The notes under the pieces: generated by a model
Told to the model about the DNA's origin: nothing
The model's input: only the letters and a program-made list of their open reading frames with translations
Databases searched by the model: none
Program-made: the position numbers and the translations under genes
Assembly: GCA_001769275.1 (NCBI GenBank)
Contig: MEOQ01000045.1
Location: 62,001-126,000, forward strand
Direction of reading: 5' to 3'
Source of the DNA: Bacteroidetes bacterium GWF2_43_63
Lineage (GTDB): Bacteria > Bacteroidota > Bacteroidia > Bacteroidales > DTU049
Length of the DNA stretch: 64,000 bases
Part shown: positions 63,105 to 64,000 of the stretch, piece after piece
How the letters are laid out: each line of letters starts with the position of its first letter
Numbering within the stretch: the stretch's first letter is position 1

Positions 63105-63139
63105 CAGACTGAAACAACTTTTCTCTGTGTCAATTTAAA

Positions 63140-64000
63140 ATGAGGATTATGAACCTTTTTAATTTACCAAAAAGCGAAAGCAAACCGTTTACTGGAAAAA
63201 CACTGGTCGGTATTCTTGCAACCATGTTGCTTTTAATGGTGCCCGTTTTTTCTTTTGCGTCAGGTGGAGGCTCATCATCGGCTGACATGCCTAATATTGG
63301 CGGTATCCGCATCGAGTTTTTCCTGTTTGCTGCAACCCTTCTCTGTGTTGCCATTTTTCATGACCACACTTTTTATGTAGCACTGACGGGGCTTGCAGTC
63401 ATTCTGGGTTACAAATTAATCATGGACTCCGGTTTTAATTTCTTTGAACATTTCATCGGAAATCAGGAAACCAATCCATTTTTGGAGCAAATCACAAACA
63501 AGGAATCCCGTGTTGGTGAATGGGGAATTATGTTGAATCTGCTTGGTCTTCTGCTTGGATTTGCCGTGCTTGCAAAACTGTTTGAAGAATCAGGCGTGCC
63601 AGATAGACTTCCGAATATTCTCCCCAACAATTTCATGGGTCCGTTCATGTTGTTGGTTATGATATTTTTTCTTTCATCATTCCTTGATAATATTGCTGCG
63701 GCTCTGATTGGGGGCACCATTGCCCTGGTCGTGTTTAATAAAAAAGTACACATTGGTTATCTTGCTGCTATTGTTGCTGCCTCGAATGCCGGGGGTGCTG
63801 GCTCTGTCATTGGTGATACAACCACCACCATGATGTGGATTGACGGCGTAAATTTTGTTGAAGTTCTTCATGCATTTATTGCTGCTGGAACTGCTCTTAT
63901 CATTATTGCCTGGTTTGCCGCACATCAGCAGCACAAATATCAGCCAATTATGAAAAGCTCGTCGGAAGGTACAAAAATCAAATATGGCAATCTGTTTACC
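63140..64000 (+). CDS. NhaD-related ion transporter, 3' partial
   Basis: The frame is open to the right edge (287 codons), so the C-terminus is missing. A hydrophobic N-terminal segment (ILATMLLLMVPVFSFASGG) looks like a signal or first helix, followed by a Gly/Ser linker, then membrane segments. Motifs match the NhaD/ArsB/citrate ion-transporter superfamily: SSFLDNIAAALIGGTIALVVF and AASNAGGAGSVIGDTTTTMMWIDG, closely parallel to LDNLTTTIVMV and AANAGGAWSPIGDVTTIMLWIGG of the nhaD at 59767. Start at 63140, or Met4 at 63149. Divergent from the KdpDE-like genes, which could control it. Confidence 0.85.
   Translation, partial: MRIMNLFNLPKSESKPFTGKTLVGILATMLLLMVPVFSFASGGGSSSADMPNIGGIRIEFFLFAATLLCVAIFHDHTFYVALTGLAVILGYKLIMDSGFNFFEHFIGNQETNPFLEQITNKESRVGEWGIMLNLLGLLLGFAVLAKLFEESGVPDRLPNILPNNFMGPFMLLVMIFFLSSFLDNIAAALIGGTIALVVFNKKVHIGYLAAIVAASNAGGAGSVIGDTTTTMMWIDGVNFVEVLHAFIAAGTALIIIAWFAAHQQHKYQPIMKSSSEGTKIKYGNLFT

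Noticed and set aside
1-64000. Prophage, integrative element or genomic island
   Set aside because: No integrase, phage structural genes, conjugation genes or attachment repeats were seen; gene content is core-like with short intergenic repeats.

Overview
The window is a stretch of chromosome from a member of the Bacteroidota. Three things show this. Genes are preceded by the phylum's -7 promoter box (TAnnTTTG) rather than by strong Shine-Dalgarno sites. Two proteins end in the CHU_C / type B sorting domain of the type IX secretion system. Several families are typical of the phylum (TamL-like lipoprotein, DUF2723 glycosyltransferase-like protein, choice-of-anchor L protein, DUF4349 lipoprotein). 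A tungsten-type aldehyde:ferredoxin oxidoreductase points to an anaerobic or facultative, probably uncultivated, lineage. I see no prophage, integrase, CRISPR array or transposase. Most of the window is core genome with short intergenic repeats.

Layout. 0-8 kb: the end of aroA, an SRAP (YedK/HMCES) DNA-protein crosslink protein, an AbiEii-type toxin with its DUF6922-like partner, a GNAT-like protein, an iron alcohol dehydrogenase, mtgA overlapping a prolyl-tRNA editing protein, and hemW. 8-16 kb: purF, divergent from an envelope/cell-shape run mrdA-rodA-thpR-lptB-asparaginase. 16-26 kb: two small lipoprotein genes (one broken by an in-frame TGA) and an 8-kb gene for a 2664-residue adhesin-like protein with about 30 PKD repeats. 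26-33 kb: a ceramidase-like protein and purB, then the translation/transcription operon tRNA-Gln-rimP-nusA-infB. 33-40 kb: a DUF2723 protein with a polysaccharide deacetylase, then deoC directly followed by an aldehyde:ferredoxin oxidoreductase gene. 40-50 kb: an outer-membrane barrel protein, MBL hydrolase, radA, a DMT permease, an OmpA protein, a DUF4349 lipoprotein, and gapA-small Cys-rich protein-folE-Bax inhibitor. 50-64 kb: a broken choice-of-anchor L / CHU_C protein, an M20 peptidase, upp, an ABC permease overlapping a TamL-like gene, and a KdpDE-like two-component system placed between two NhaD-superfamily ion transporters.

The least ordinary signals are non-coding. A family of about 195-bp two-hairpin elements has two full members (1256-1450 and 40199-40391, opposite orientation) whose stems differ by compensating changes, plus a diverged third near 53.3 kb. 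A perfect 13+11-bp stem ending in a T run lies in the purF/mrdA gap and could end an unannotated small RNA. Two otherwise intact genes each carry one in-frame TGA. Functionally, the best candidate systems are deoC-AOR (aldolase plus aldehyde oxidation, with a CxxC...CxxC tail on the aldolase) and the antiporter / KdpDE / antiporter cluster.
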